This document shows, in pieces, positions 51,467 to 60,595 of a stretch of DNA of 64,000 nucleotides (its first letter is position 1; each line of letters opens with the position of its first letter). The stretch comes from Rhizobium tumorigenes (lineage in GTDB: Bacteria > Pseudomonadota > Alphaproteobacteria > Rhizobiales > Rhizobiaceae): the NCBI RefSeq assembly GCF_003240565.2, contig NZ_CP117255.1, positions 2,480,001-2,544,000 on the forward strand, given 5' to 3'. The notes beneath the pieces were generated by a model. The model saw nothing but the letters and a program-made list of their open reading frames with translations. It was not told the origin of the DNA and searched no databases. The position numbers and the translations under genes are program-made.

Positions 51467-52426
51467 TTAACGCTTGAGAGGCGTTTCCGGGACGGGCGTG
51501 ACCGCATGCCCCTTGTCTAGCCATGAGATGATATTGCCGGCCACCAGGTCCGCCATCGCATCGCGGGTCTGCACTGTCGCGGAACCGAGATGCGGCAGCA
51601 AGGTTGCATTCGGCAGGGCCAGTAGCGCTTCGGGAACGTCAGGCTCATTGTAGAAAACGTCCAGACCGGCTGCACCGAGAGTTCCGTTGCCAAGTGCGGC
51701 AGCTAGCGCATCCTCGTCCACGGACCAGCCTCGGCCGACATTGATCAGCACGCCCTTCGGCCCGAGCGCCGACATGATTTCGGCATCGATAACCTTGTGG
51801 GTCGCGGCCGTCTTCGGGACGATGGCAACCAGCGTGTCGACCGCCTCGGCCATCTCCTTCAGCGTCGGATAATAGTCGTACTCGACGTCAGGATAGCGGG
51901 TGCGCGTATGGTAGCTGATCTTCACCTTGAAGGGCGCCAGCCGATGGGCGATCTCCTTACCGATGCGGCCAAGCCCGAAAATGCCGACATGACGTCCTGT
52001 CAGCGAGAACGGGGCCAACGGATAGGACCCATTTTTCCAGTTTCCCTGGCGAAGCCACTGTTCGGCCGTGGGGAATTGCCGGAGCGTGTTCAGCAGCAGG
52101 CCGATCGTGGTATCGGCAACCTCGTCGTTCAGCACATCCGGCGTATTGGTGACGACGACGCGCCGCGCCACGGCATGTGCAACGTCGACGCCGTCATAAC
52201 CGACCCCGAAGCTTGCAATCAGCTGCAGGTTTGGCAGTTGGTCCATCCAGGCGGATTCGAAAGTGCCAGACGAGGCGACGGTGTGGATCCGTTCGGCAAC
52301 CGCCGGCTCGATCGCCAGTCGCTGACTGCGTCCGACGACCAGGACATCGAAATGCTCCTTGAGTTTTTCGGCAACACGAGGATGAACGTCGGAAAGAACG
52401 AGGACGGTGGGACGCGTATCTGGCAT
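51467..52426 (-). CDS. D-isomer-specific 2-hydroxyacid dehydrogenase
   Basis: A 319-residue NAD(P)-dependent dehydrogenase. GLGRIG at residues 151-156 is the nucleotide-binding loop. The active-site residues are R232 in NVGRGWSVD, E261 in VFYNEPDVP and H279 in LLPHLGSAT. The family includes glyoxylate/hydroxypyruvate reductases; exact substrate is unclear. Its gene ends 13 bases from the convergent PuuD-like gene. The LacI gene lies upstream on the same strand with a 20-base gap, so the two may form an operon. Confidence 0.9.
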   Translation of the reverse strand: MPDTRPTVLVLSDVHPRVAEKLKEHFDVLVVGRSQRLAIEPAVAERIHTVASSGTFESAWMDQLPNLQLIASFGVGYDGVDVAHAVARRVVVTNTPDVLNDEVADTTIGLLLNTLRQFPTAEQWLRQGNWKNGSYPLAPFSLTGRHVGIFGLGRIGKEIAHRLAPFKVKISYHTRTRYPDVEYDYYPTLKEMAEAVDTLVAIVPKTAATHKVIDAEIMSALGPKGVLINVGRGWSVDEDALAAALGNGTLGAAGLDVFYNEPDVPEALLALPNATLLPHLGSATVQTRDAMADLVAGNIISWLDKGHAVTPVPETPLKR

Positions 52427-52446
52427 GGACTTCTCTCGATGATGGT

Positions 52447-53469
52447 TCAGGAGCGCGGGCGATAGGGCTCCGTGGATTGGCGGATACGCATCTCGGGCTT
52501 TATGAGATGGATACCGTCCGGTTCGTGGCTGCCTGCCAGCCTATCCAAAAGCGCGCGCGCTGCAAGCCTGCCGACCTCTGCCTGGCCGTTCCAGACTGTC
52601 GTCAGAGCCGGCGTGGCGATGGCCGCTTCCTCCAGATCGTCGTATCCGGTGACGGAAATATCCTTGCCGGGGACCAGTCCGGCACGGGCGATACCGTTCA
52701 TCAAGCCGATTGCCACCAGATCGTTCCAGCATACGGCGGCGGTCGGCTTTTGCGGCAGGGAGAGGAAGTGGACGGCGGCCTCGAAGCCCCCCTGCTTGGA
52801 GCGGGGCCCCGGAATGCGCAGGTCCGGATCGACCTCGATGCCGGCCTTTCGCAGCGCGTTGACATAGCCATGATAGCGGTCGCGTCCGGTCGAGGTCTGG
52901 TCGGTGCCGCCGATCATAGCGATTGAGCGGTGGCCGAGGCTGATCAGGTGATTGGTCGCCAGCGAAATACCGTAGCTGTCGTCGCCCCGGAACGTCGGCA
53001 GGCCGAGCGCCTCCATCGAGCGCGCCACGAGGATGGCCGGCATGCCGTTTTCCTCGGCCAGCGCCAGATCTTCCGGCGGCGTGCCGATGGCCGGCGACAT
53101 GATGACGCCGTCGCCGCCAAGCTGCAGCAGCGTCTCGATGAAGGTCCGCTGCTTCTCGACCGAATCGTAGTGGTTGGACAGGATGAAGGTATGGCGGCTG
53201 CGGTCGAGTTCGGTCTCGATAGCCTTCAGGATCTCGCCGTAGAATGGGTTCATGATGTCGTGCACGACAACACCGATGATGCCTGAGCGCGAGGTTCGCA
53301 GGCTGGCGGCGCGGCGATTGTAGATGTAGCCGAGCGCCCGCGCCTGGTCCTTGATGCGCTCCCGCGTGGTGGCCGCGACAAGCGGACTGTCGCGCAACGC
53401 CAGAGATACGGTCGCCGTCGAAATTCCCAGCGTTCCGGCAATCGTCGATAGTTTTATCTTTTGTACCAC
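52447..53469 (-). CDS. LacI family transcriptional regulator
   Basis: A 340-residue regulator. The N-terminal LSTIAGTLGISTATVSLAL is the LacI helix-turn-helix, followed by the hinge region IYNRRAASL, and the effector domain resembles periplasmic sugar-binding proteins (MNPFYGEILKAIE). I chose GTG 53469, with GGGGAG at good spacing; the frame upstream to 53502 lacks the family start. Gap to the dehydrogenase is 20 bases. A sugar or sugar acid is the likely effector. Confidence 0.9.
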   Translation of the reverse strand: MVQKIKLSTIAGTLGISTATVSLALRDSPLVAATTRERIKDQARALGYIYNRRAASLRTSRSGIIGVVVHDIMNPFYGEILKAIETELDRSRHTFILSNHYDSVEKQRTFIETLLQLGGDGVIMSPAIGTPPEDLALAEENGMPAILVARSMEALGLPTFRGDDSYGISLATNHLISLGHRSIAMIGGTDQTSTGRDRYHGYVNALRKAGIEVDPDLRIPGPRSKQGGFEAAVHFLSLPQKPTAAVCWNDLVAIGLMNGIARAGLVPGKDISVTGYDDLEEAAIATPALTTVWNGQAEVGRLAARALLDRLAGSHEPDGIHLIKPEMRIRQSTEPYRPRS

Positions 53470-53563
53470 GTCATCTCCCCGGCACGCCGTCATTCGCGCC
53501 ACCGGGATTTAAAATATTTAGTTCGCGATTAAAATCAACGTTATTTTGACGACATATTTGAAA

Positions 53564-54079
53564 TCAGTCCTCGGCTTCGATCTGCTCCTCGCCCTCCCCG
53601 GCCAGCAGATTATTATCTATGGCTTTCAGAAGGCGCACCGCGGTCCTGATTTCCTTTTCGGAAAACCCGCGCGTTGCCAGCGCGTCGCAGGCTTGCGCCG
53701 AGGCATTGATCTGCGCCACGGTGTTGCGGCCGCTGTCGGTGAGATAGACCTTTGTCAGCCGCGCATCGTCCGCATCGGCGCGGCGTTCGACGAACCCCTG
53801 CGCTTCCATCCGACCGATGGTCCGGGTGATCGTCGGCGCCTTGACGCCGAGCTTGTGGGCGAGGCTGCCGGCCGGCAGGCCGTCTTCCTCGGCAAGCGCC
53901 AGGATGACACCGTCCTGCCCGGCATAGAGACCGCTATCGCCGAGATTGCGAGTGATGGCCGTGCGCATCGACCGGGCTGCCTGGGTGAGCGCCGGCGATA
54001 GATCGGCCAGCGTGTACTCAGCCTGGTCCTTTTTCTTGGCCGACTTGCTTTTCTTGCTGTCCTTGTTCTTCTTCGCCAT
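53564..54079 (-). CDS. MarR family transcriptional regulator
   Basis: A 171-residue protein. The first 18 residues are Lys-rich (KKNKDSKKSKSAKKK). The winged-helix core follows (PAGSLAHKLGVKAPTITRTI), then the DDARLTKVYLTDSGR wing. Such regulators respond to small molecules, usually aromatic compounds, and repress nearby genes. ATG 54079 was chosen because the upstream frame shows no similarity. It is divergent from the creatininase-like gene 85 bases away, the likely target. Confidence 0.87.
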   Translation of the reverse strand: MAKKNKDSKKSKSAKKKDQAEYTLADLSPALTQAARSMRTAITRNLGDSGLYAGQDGVILALAEEDGLPAGSLAHKLGVKAPTITRTIGRMEAQGFVERRADADDARLTKVYLTDSGRNTVAQINASAQACDALATRGFSEKEIRTAVRLLKAIDNNLLAGEGEEQIEAED

Positions 54080-54164
54080 AGTGTGTCCGCCGTCTTTCCG
54101 CTCGTGCCTCACCGGGATATGACATCGCAAACGACGTTGACATAAACAAGGGGCACGTTCGCAC

Positions 54165-54956
54165 ATGACGCGACCGTCATTTCGCTTAGCCGATAATGAT
54201 ACCGATTTGCAGCCGCTCGATCGCGCCGGTTGGATTGCCATCCTGCCACTCGGCGCCCACGAACAACACGGCCCGCACCTGCCGTTCGAGACCGATACGC
54301 TGATTGCCGCAGGCATCGTCGATCGCCTCGAGCAACGCTTGCCCGGTTACCTGCCCGTCACGGTGCTGCCGGTAGAACCGGTCGGCTACTCCCCGGAGCA
54401 TCTGCATGTCGCCGGCACCCGGTCCCTCGCCTATCAGGATGCCATCGAACGCTGGCTCGGCATCGCCGCCGACCTGCATCGCCTGGGCATCTGCAAACTC
54501 GTCCTGCTCAACGCCCACGGCGGCAACGCGCCGCTGATGACCATCGTCGCCACCGAGGCTCGCATCCGCTTCGACATGCTGGTCGTCGCCACAAGCTGGA
54601 CACGTTTTGGCGTGCCCGATGACGTGATATCTCCGGAGAACAAGGCGATCGATATCCACGCCGGCGATATCGAGACGTCGGTCATGCTGGCGCTTCATCC
54701 GGACGCCGTAGACATGACGCAAGCCGCGGATTTCCCGTCCCGCCAGTCTGGGTTTGCCGGGCGCTTCCGCCATCTTCGGGCCTACGGCCCGCACGCATTC
54801 GGCTGGAAGATGTCCGACCTCAACGAACAAGGAGCCGCCGGCAACGCGGCGACAGCTACAGCGGAAAAAGGCGAGGCGCTGATCGCTCATGCCGTTGGCG
54901 GACTGATAGAACTGCTGCAGGATGTAGATGCTTTCGAAGTCGCTGAGTTGCGCTAG
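54165..54956 (+). CDS. Creatininase family amidohydrolase
   Basis: A 263-residue metalloenzyme of the creatininase/creatinine amidohydrolase fold. Metal ligands are E33, H35 and D44 in LGAHEQHGPHLPFETDT, with NAHGGN near 123 and DIHAGDIETS near 165. Family members hydrolyse cyclic amides or formamide-type intermediates. ATG 54165 has AAGGGG about nine bases upstream. The divergent MarR gene may regulate it. Confidence 0.85.
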   Translation: MTRPSFRLADNDTDLQPLDRAGWIAILPLGAHEQHGPHLPFETDTLIAAGIVDRLEQRLPGYLPVTVLPVEPVGYSPEHLHVAGTRSLAYQDAIERWLGIAADLHRLGICKLVLLNAHGGNAPLMTIVATEARIRFDMLVVATSWTRFGVPDDVISPENKAIDIHAGDIETSVMLALHPDAVDMTQAADFPSRQSGFAGRFRHLRAYGPHAFGWKMSDLNEQGAAGNAATATAEKGEALIAHAVGGLIELLQDVDAFEVAELR

Positions 54957-55025
54957 CCAAAACTTGCGCTGCTGCCGAAGATCGCCCATATTGCCTTAGG
55001 CTATATCGCCGAACAGGAGGCGGAT

Positions 55026-55295
55026 ATGCGCATTTCCATCGCCGAGGCAGAAGGGCAACTCACCGAGCTGGTGCGTCTTGCGACACAGGGCGAAGAGGTC
55101 GTCCTGACCCAGGCCGGAGGCCCTGCCGTAAAGCTTGAATTGGTGCCGGAGGCGAGGGTATCGATAACGCCCGAGGAAAAATCGGAATTGATTGCCCGTC
55201 TTCAGGCAGAAGTTCGCCGCAAAAATCTTCCGCCGGGACCGGATGCGGCCCGCAGCCAAGACTTTCTCTATGATGAATACGGTCTCCCGATATGA
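55026..55295 (+). CDS. Phd/YefM-type antitoxin
   Basis: An 89-residue protein. The start RISIAEAEGQLTELVRLATQ and GEEVVLTQAGGPAVKLE match the Phd/YefM antitoxin N-terminus, which binds DNA and its toxin. The C-terminal acidic tail (SQDFLYDEYGLPI) would bind the VapC toxin. Its stop overlaps the toxin start by four bases (ATGA at 55292-55295), typical of antitoxin-toxin pairs. AGGAGG lies before ATG 55026. Confidence 0.85.
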   Translation: MRISIAEAEGQLTELVRLATQGEEVVLTQAGGPAVKLELVPEARVSITPEEKSELIARLQAEVRRKNLPPGPDAARSQDFLYDEYGLPI

Positions 55296-55681
55296 TCGTT
55301 ATCGACACTTCGGCTCTTGTCGCAATGCTGCTACTTGAGCCGAAGGCATCGGTATGCAGTGAGGTCTTCAATCGCGAAACCGAAATCTTGATATCTGCAG
55401 GAACAGTGGTAGAGGCATTAATTGTCGCCAGACGTCGCAACATCTCTGAACAGATGACAGAACTATTAGCATCGCCTTTCATCACGATTGTAGATGTCGA
55501 TAGGGATCGCGCCCGACTGGCCGGCGAAGCATTTGACCGCTGGGGGAAGAGCATCAACGCCGCCGCCCTCAACTTCGGCGATTGCTTCTCCTATGCCACG
55601 GCCCGGGAGTTCGGTTGTCCCCTGCTCTTCATCGGCGATGATTTTGCCCGCACCGACATCGTCCCCGCCATTGCGCCGTGA
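55292..55681 (+). CDS. vapC: PIN-domain toxin (VapC family)
   Basis: A 129-residue PIN-domain ribonuclease with the acidic active site D5 (VIDTSALV), E41 (TVVEALIV), D97 (NFGDCFSYA) and D116/D117 with D122 (IGDDFARTD). It cleaves RNA when free of its antitoxin. It shares the operon with the Phd-type antitoxin. The target RNA cannot be told from sequence. Confidence 0.88.
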   Translation: MIVIDTSALVAMLLLEPKASVCSEVFNRETEILISAGTVVEALIVARRRNISEQMTELLASPFITIVDVDRDRARLAGEAFDRWGKSINAAALNFGDCFSYATAREFGCPLLFIGDDFARTDIVPAIAP

Positions 55682-55687
55682 CGGGAA

Positions 55688-55702
55688 TGTGATTCTATTA
55701 CA
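55688..55702. promoter_or_regulatory. Candidate Zur-type operator upstream of the CobW-like gene
   Basis: TGTGATTCTATTACA is a 15-base near-perfect inverted repeat (TGTNAT half-sites) that resembles the 7-1-7 Zur operator pattern TGTNATANTATNACA of alphaproteobacteria. It lies 92 bases before the CobW-family ATG and just after vapC. Zinc-limitation control of CobW metallochaperones is known elsewhere; here it is inferred. Confidence 0.4.
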
Positions 55703-55793
55703 ATAAAAGCCTTTGAACTGCCGGAACCGTATCCTTATATGGTGACCGACCCCATTTCCGCCCTTGCGGCCCCCTCCAGTTCTCGAGGCTCCC

Positions 55794-56912
55794 ATGACCG
55801 AACCAGTCGCTCTTAAGCCAATCCCCGTCACCGTGTTGACCGGCTATCTCGGCGCCGGCAAGACGACGTTGCTGAACCGCATCCTGTCGGAAAGCCACGG
55901 CAAGAAATACGCCGTCATCGTCAACGAGTTCGGTGAAATTGGCATCGACAACGATCTGATCGTCGAATCCGACGAAGAAATCTATGAAATGAACAATGGT
56001 TGCGTCTGCTGCACGGTGCGCGGCGACCTCATCCGCGTCGTTGAGGGCCTGATGCGCCGCCCCGGCCGCTTCGATGGCATTATCGTCGAGACCACTGGCC
56101 TTGCAGATCCCGTTCCGGTTGCCCAGACCTTCTTCATGGACGACGACGTCCGCACCAAGACCGAACTCGATGCCGTCGTCACGTTGGTCGATGCCAAGCA
56201 CCTACCGCTGCGCCTCAAGGACAGCCGCGAGGCAGAGGACCAGATCGCCTTCGCCGATGTCGTCATCATCAACAAGACCGATCTCGTCTCGCCGGCCGAG
56301 CTTGCCCAAATTGAGGATGTGGTGCGCGCCATCAACCCGGCGGCCCGCGTCCACAAGACCAGCCGCTCCGGCGTCGATCTCGCCCACGTGCTCAACCAGG
56401 GTGCCTTCAACCTGGAACGGGCGCTTGAAAACGACCCGCATTTCCTGACTGCCGGTGACGAGCACGTCTGCGGCCCGGATTGCGACCACGACCACAGCCA
56501 CGATCATCACGATCACCATGATCATGGGCATCACGACCATGGGCACGACCACCACGGACATGATCATCATGGCCACGACCATCATAACCACGGCCCCTCG
56601 CCGATCCACGACGTCACTGTCCAGTCGGTGTCTCTGCGCGGCGGCGAAATGATTGCCGACCGCTTCTTCCCGTGGATACAGAAAATCACCCAGACCGAAG
56701 GCCCGAACATCCTGCGCCTGAAGGGCATCATCGCTTTCAAGGGCGATGCCGAGCGCTATGTTATCCAGGGTGTTCACATGATCATCGAGGGGGACCACCA
56801 GCGCCCCTGGAAGGACGGCGAAATCCACGAAAGCCGCCTCGTCTTCATCGGTCGCGAACTTGACCGCGAGAAGCTGGAAGCCAGCTTCAAGGCCTGCCAG
56901 GCGGCCGCCTGA
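55794..56912 (+). CDS. CobW/COG0523 family GTPase, putative zinc metallochaperone
   Basis: A 372-residue G3E-family GTPase. The P-loop GYLGAGKTT lies at residues 17-25, the metal-binding CVCC motif at 70-73, NKTDLV near 160, and the C-terminal CobW_C domain from about 280. Between the domains, residues about 220-267 hold a His/Asp-rich segment with DHHDHGHH repeats that may bind zinc. Such proteins deliver metal to enzymes when zinc is scarce. ATG 55794 was chosen; the upstream frame lacks similarity. The stop overlaps the next gene start by one base. Confidence 0.92.
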   Translation: MTEPVALKPIPVTVLTGYLGAGKTTLLNRILSESHGKKYAVIVNEFGEIGIDNDLIVESDEEIYEMNNGCVCCTVRGDLIRVVEGLMRRPGRFDGIIVETTGLADPVPVAQTFFMDDDVRTKTELDAVVTLVDAKHLPLRLKDSREAEDQIAFADVVIINKTDLVSPAELAQIEDVVRAINPAARVHKTSRSGVDLAHVLNQGAFNLERALENDPHFLTAGDEHVCGPDCDHDHSHDHHDHHDHGHHDHGHDHHGHDHHGHDHHNHGPSPIHDVTVQSVSLRGGEMIADRFFPWIQKITQTEGPNILRLKGIIAFKGDAERYVIQGVHMIIEGDHQRPWKDGEIHESRLVFIGRELDREKLEASFKACQAAA

Positions 56913-57901
56913 TGCCGACAGTTGCGCCGATTGATATCGACGGCCATGTCCTGGCCGTCGAGTTCCTGAACGATGTTCCTTATTTCATTGCAGCCGACGG
57001 CACGGTTCGGAGGTTCGAGGGCGGCGAGAAGGTGACGGAAGCCCATCAGGGCCTGCTCACCTGCGTCCGCGACACCCATAGCGAAAGCCTGATCGTCGGT
57101 GGCGAGAGCGGCAAGGTGCAGCGTATCGCCTCCGATGGCGGCATAACGCAGATTGCCGAAGCACCGCGAAAGTGGATCACCCAGGTGGCGGCGGGTCCCC
57201 AGGGCGCCATCGCCTACGCCCACGGCAAGACGACCTACGTCGTGCTTTCCGATGGAAGCATCCGCGAATTTTCCGAGGAACGCACAGTCGAAGGCATCGC
57301 ATTTGCGCCGAAAGGCCTGCGGGTCGCCGTGGCGCGCTACAATGGTGTGACGTTGCACTGGGTGGGCACGTCGGGAGCCCCCGTCGATCTTGATTGGAAA
57401 GGCGCCCATAACGGCGTTACCTTCTCGCCGGACGGCCAATTTGTCGTCACGACCATGCAGGAAAATGCGCTGCATGGCTGGAAGCTCGACCCGAAGGCAG
57501 GCTCGGACGCCCGCCACATGCGCATGACCGGCTATCCCGCCAAGGTAAAGTCGCTGTCCTGGTCCGCGAAGGGCAAGTGGCTCGCGTCCTCGGGCGCTCC
57601 CGCCGCCATTGTCTGGCCGTTCCAGGGCAAGGACGGGCCGATGGGCAAGGCGCCGCTGGAGCTTGGTACCCGCGCCAACATCATGGCGACCTGCGTGCGC
57701 TTCCATCCGGCCGAGGACATCGTCGCCATCGGTTTCATCGACGGCATGATTCTGGCCGTGCGGGTAGCCGACGGCAAGGAGGCGCTTTTGCGCCGTCCGG
57801 GCAACGGAGGGATTACCTCAATGAGCTGGAGCAAATCCGGCAAGACGATGGCCTTTGCATCGGCTGCCGGCGATTGCGGTGTCGTCGACATAGCGGCATA
57901 G
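56912..57901 (+). CDS. WD40-repeat protein
   Basis: A 329-residue beta-propeller protein. Repeat-like units include GVTFSPDGQFVVTTM, SLSWSAKGKWLASSG and SMSWSKSGKTMAFASA. No signal peptide or membrane segment. ATG 56912 shares a base with the CobW-gene stop, so translation is coupled. A role in the same metal pathway, as a platform for the metallochaperone, is suggested by this coupling but not shown. Confidence 0.87.
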   Translation: MPTVAPIDIDGHVLAVEFLNDVPYFIAADGTVRRFEGGEKVTEAHQGLLTCVRDTHSESLIVGGESGKVQRIASDGGITQIAEAPRKWITQVAAGPQGAIAYAHGKTTYVVLSDGSIREFSEERTVEGIAFAPKGLRVAVARYNGVTLHWVGTSGAPVDLDWKGAHNGVTFSPDGQFVVTTMQENALHGWKLDPKAGSDARHMRMTGYPAKVKSLSWSAKGKWLASSGAPAAIVWPFQGKDGPMGKAPLELGTRANIMATCVRFHPAEDIVAIGFIDGMILAVRVADGKEALLRRPGNGGITSMSWSKSGKTMAFASAAGDCGVVDIAA

Positions 57902-58134
57902 CCGCGTCGAAGGGCTGAGTTGGACGCTCCATCGAGCGCCCGGCGGCTATCTTGCGCGATCCCCGCAGAAGCCAACGGCACGTCGATATCAAACGCGCTA
58001 CCGCAGCTCAAACACCAGGGATGGAAAAAAGGTTCCGCCGAACGCGAGATTGAAGCCGCGAGCGAGGCGGGTTGTGACGCGCATAACATGGGGGAGCTGG
58101 ACGACGCTGTCCATGCAGCGTCGTCAGTCCGAGA

Positions 58135-58725
58135 TCAGGCCGCGCGGCGCGATTTGGCCTGCGTGAGCCTGCGACCGCTGGCGACCAGCATGCCGGCAGC
58201 GCCCTCCAGCCATGCGTCCTTCAGTTCCAGCGCCAGGAAACGATGACGCTCGAATGGGCCGGGCATGACGAGATGGCACGCTTTTTCGGCAAAGAAGCCG
58301 AAGCGTTCGTAATAGGCGGGATCGCCGACCAGCAGGATGGCACCATGGCCGCGCTGCTTGGCCTCGAGAATGGCAGCCCGCATCAGGGCCGCACCAATGC
58401 CCTTGCCCTCGTGGTCCGAATCGACGGCGAGTGGCCCGAGCAACAGGGCATCGACTGCCTGTGTTTCGCGGTTCACACCGGCCTCGATGTTCCAGAGACG
58501 CACGGTCCCGATGACATGGCCGCTGCGGTCGCGGGCAACAAGTGCCAGGCCTTCGGCCGGAATGCAGCCGCGACGCAGCTTTTCCGAGGATTTCCGTGTA
58601 CGACCGGCACCCATGGCGCGGTTCAGCAGGTTCTCGCGGGCAACGACGTCGCCTGCGTTTTCGTGATCGATTGCGAAAGTGGACGGCGCAAAGAGTGCGC
58701 GTACAGAATCAAGAACAGCGGCCAT
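58135..58725 (-). CDS. GNAT family N-acetyltransferase
   Basis: A 196-residue protein. The acetyl-CoA motif A reads LGPLAVDSDHEGKGIGAAL (near residues 96-115), and GDPAYYERFGFFAEKA is typical of the YhbS-type group. ATG 58725 is on the minus strand. It lies in the same direction as, and downstream of, the decarboxylase gene (93-base gap). Substrate unknown; polyamine acetylation would suit the neighbour but is only a guess. Confidence 0.85.
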   Translation of the reverse strand: MAAVLDSVRALFAPSTFAIDHENAGDVVARENLLNRAMGAGRTRKSSEKLRRGCIPAEGLALVARDRSGHVIGTVRLWNIEAGVNRETQAVDALLLGPLAVDSDHEGKGIGAALMRAAILEAKQRGHGAILLVGDPAYYERFGFFAEKACHLVMPGPFERHRFLALELKDAWLEGAAGMLVASGRRLTQAKSRRAA

Positions 58726-58818
58726 GTCGGCCTCCCGTACCCAATACCGTTATGAGCGGCGGTGAATGAAAATTGTGAAGGTGCCGCCCCGGTCTTTCCC
58801 GGGGCCGGCGAAGTCGAC

Positions 58819-59952
58819 CTAGATGACGTAGGACTTCAGCGGGTCGAAACCGTTGAATGCCACAGCCGAATAGGTCGTCGTATAGGCGCCGGTGCCTTCG
58901 ATGAACACCTCGTCGCCGATCGTCAGTGACAATGGCAGCGGATAGAGGTTCTTCTCGTAGAGCACGTCGGCCGAATCGCAGGTCGGGCCGGCAATGATGC
59001 AAGGCTCCATTTCGTCGCCGTCGCGCTCGGTGCGGATCGGGTAGCGAATGGCTTCATCCATCGTCTCGGCGAGACCGCCGAACTTGCCGATATCGAGGAA
59101 AACCCAGCGGGCTTCGTCATTGTCCGACTTCTTCGAGATCAGCACGACTTCCGCCTTGATAACGCCGGCGTTGCCGACCATGCCGCGACCTGGCTCGATG
59201 ATCGTCTTCGGGATCTGGTTGCCGAAGTGATCGCGCAGGCTCTGGTTGATGGCCTTGCCATAGGCTTCGGCAGCAGGAACGTCGCGCAGGTACTTGGTCG
59301 GAAATCCACCGCCCATGTTGACCATCTGCAGGTGGATGCCCTGCTTGCCCAGCGAAACGAACACGCGCTTGGCATCGGCAAGAGCCGAGTCCCAGGCATC
59401 GACCTTGGTCATCTGCGAGCCGACGTGGAACGACACGCCATAGGATTCAAGGCCCAGCTGATGTGCATAAACGAGGACGTCGACAGCCATCTGCGGAACG
59501 CAGCCGAACTTGCGCGACAGCGGCCATTCGGCACCCTCGCCATCCGTCAGGACACGGCAGAATACGCGGGCACCAGGAGCGGCACGGGCCATCTTCTCGA
59601 CTTCTTCATGGCTGTCCACGGCGAAAAGGCTGACACCGAGTGCATGCGCACGGGCGATGTCCCGTTCCTTCTTGATCGTGTTGCCGAAAGAGATGCGAGC
59701 AGCCGTTGCACCAGCGTCGAGCGCCATTTCGACTTCAGCGACGGACGCGCAATCGAAGTTGGAGCCCATGCCGGCCAGAAGCTTCAACACTTCAGGAGCC
59801 GGATTGGCCTTGACGGCATAATAGATAGAGCTGTCCGGCATGGCGTGACGGAAAGCGTGAAAATTGTCGCGGACCACGTCGAGATCCAGCACGAGGCAAG
59901 GGCCGTCGGGACGTCGGGTTGCAAGAAAGTCGCGGATGCGCTGAGTGGTCAT
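58819..59952 (-). CDS. Ornithine/lysine decarboxylase, fold type III PLP
   Basis: A 377-residue alanine-racemase-type (group IV) decarboxylase. The PLP lysine is K48 in YYAVKANP. IEPGRGMVGNAG binds the PLP phosphate, and GPTCDSADVL near residue 325 carries the second-subunit catalytic Cys/Asp. It produces putrescine and/or cadaverine. The sequence resembles the Sinorhizobium ornithine decarboxylase group. GAAGGGACTAACC precedes ATG 59952. A long leader lies upstream (59953-60411). Confidence 0.92.
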   Translation of the reverse strand: MTTQRIRDFLATRRPDGPCLVLDLDVVRDNFHAFRHAMPDSSIYYAVKANPAPEVLKLLAGMGSNFDCASVAEVEMALDAGATAARISFGNTIKKERDIARAHALGVSLFAVDSHEEVEKMARAAPGARVFCRVLTDGEGAEWPLSRKFGCVPQMAVDVLVYAHQLGLESYGVSFHVGSQMTKVDAWDSALADAKRVFVSLGKQGIHLQMVNMGGGFPTKYLRDVPAAEAYGKAINQSLRDHFGNQIPKTIIEPGRGMVGNAGVIKAEVVLISKKSDNDEARWVFLDIGKFGGLAETMDEAIRYPIRTERDGDEMEPCIIAGPTCDSADVLYEKNLYPLPLSLTIGDEVFIEGTGAYTTTYSAVAFNGFDPLKSYVI

Positions 59953-60390
59953 GGTTAGTCCCTTCAATACAGGCTCCGGCGGTCAGACCGGAGGACAAAG
60001 GGCAAACGGGAATCCGCGCTAGGACCCAGCCGGTGGAGACCCCGGATCCTTGGCGAACGCACGATGCTCGATCAGTGAACCAACGCCATAGGATGGCATA
60101 GGTTCGGCTTTGTCTGCCTTGGATTGGAGGTTTCCCTACCGCACTTCCGGCAATGATGGTGTGCCTCTTCAGTAACCCCGGCTGATGGAAAGCCGGAAGA
60201 GAACAAAAAGGCCCGCACCGTCGTTGCTTCAGATGTCCTCGCATTTCTCGGAAGGCCGAGATAGCGACTGGAGGGGTTAATTCCAGGTACCTTACCGTAT
60301 CCTCACCAATTAGAGGACCAGCGGACACCCATGGGCACGTGCGACTTTGGGCTGACCGGGAGATAAGAACATTCGTTGTAACAATCAAGA
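59953..60390 (-). ncRNA. Long structured 5' leader of the decarboxylase gene, speF-type
   Basis: The gap upstream of the decarboxylase, about 430 bases, has no real gene but several strong inverted repeats. In plus-strand coordinates, CTCCGG 59974-59979 pairs with CCGGAG 59988-59993 near the ribosome binding site. A compound hairpin has arms GGTG and CTCTTC (60158-60170) pairing with GAAGAG (60196-60201) and CACC (60216-60219) around an inner CCGGCT/AGCCGG stem (60178-60183, 60191-60196). Position, length and taxon match the Rfam speF RNA, described upstream of alphaproteobacterial ornithine decarboxylases. It probably senses a polyamine or ornithine; I identify it by context, not by covariance search. 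Confidence 0.6.
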
Positions 60391-60595
60391 ATTTTCTTGG
60401 CTGAAGTCAAAAAAAATGCGCGGCGTCAACTGGATGCCGAAAATCGTTACCGACGAGGGCGAAAAGCTATCCGAAGGAAATAGCAGGGTCGTGGCTCTAA
60501 GACCGCCACCCACCTGAAGACACTTGGTAAAACTTGACACCATCCCGGGATTCGTCATGGGTCTATCCGGTCGAAGAACAGGATTACCGCGAAAA

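Noticed and set aside
59792..60388. A 198-codon minus-strand frame across the decarboxylase leader and gene start
   Set aside because: It overlaps the real decarboxylase start out of frame and the structured leader; no domain seen.
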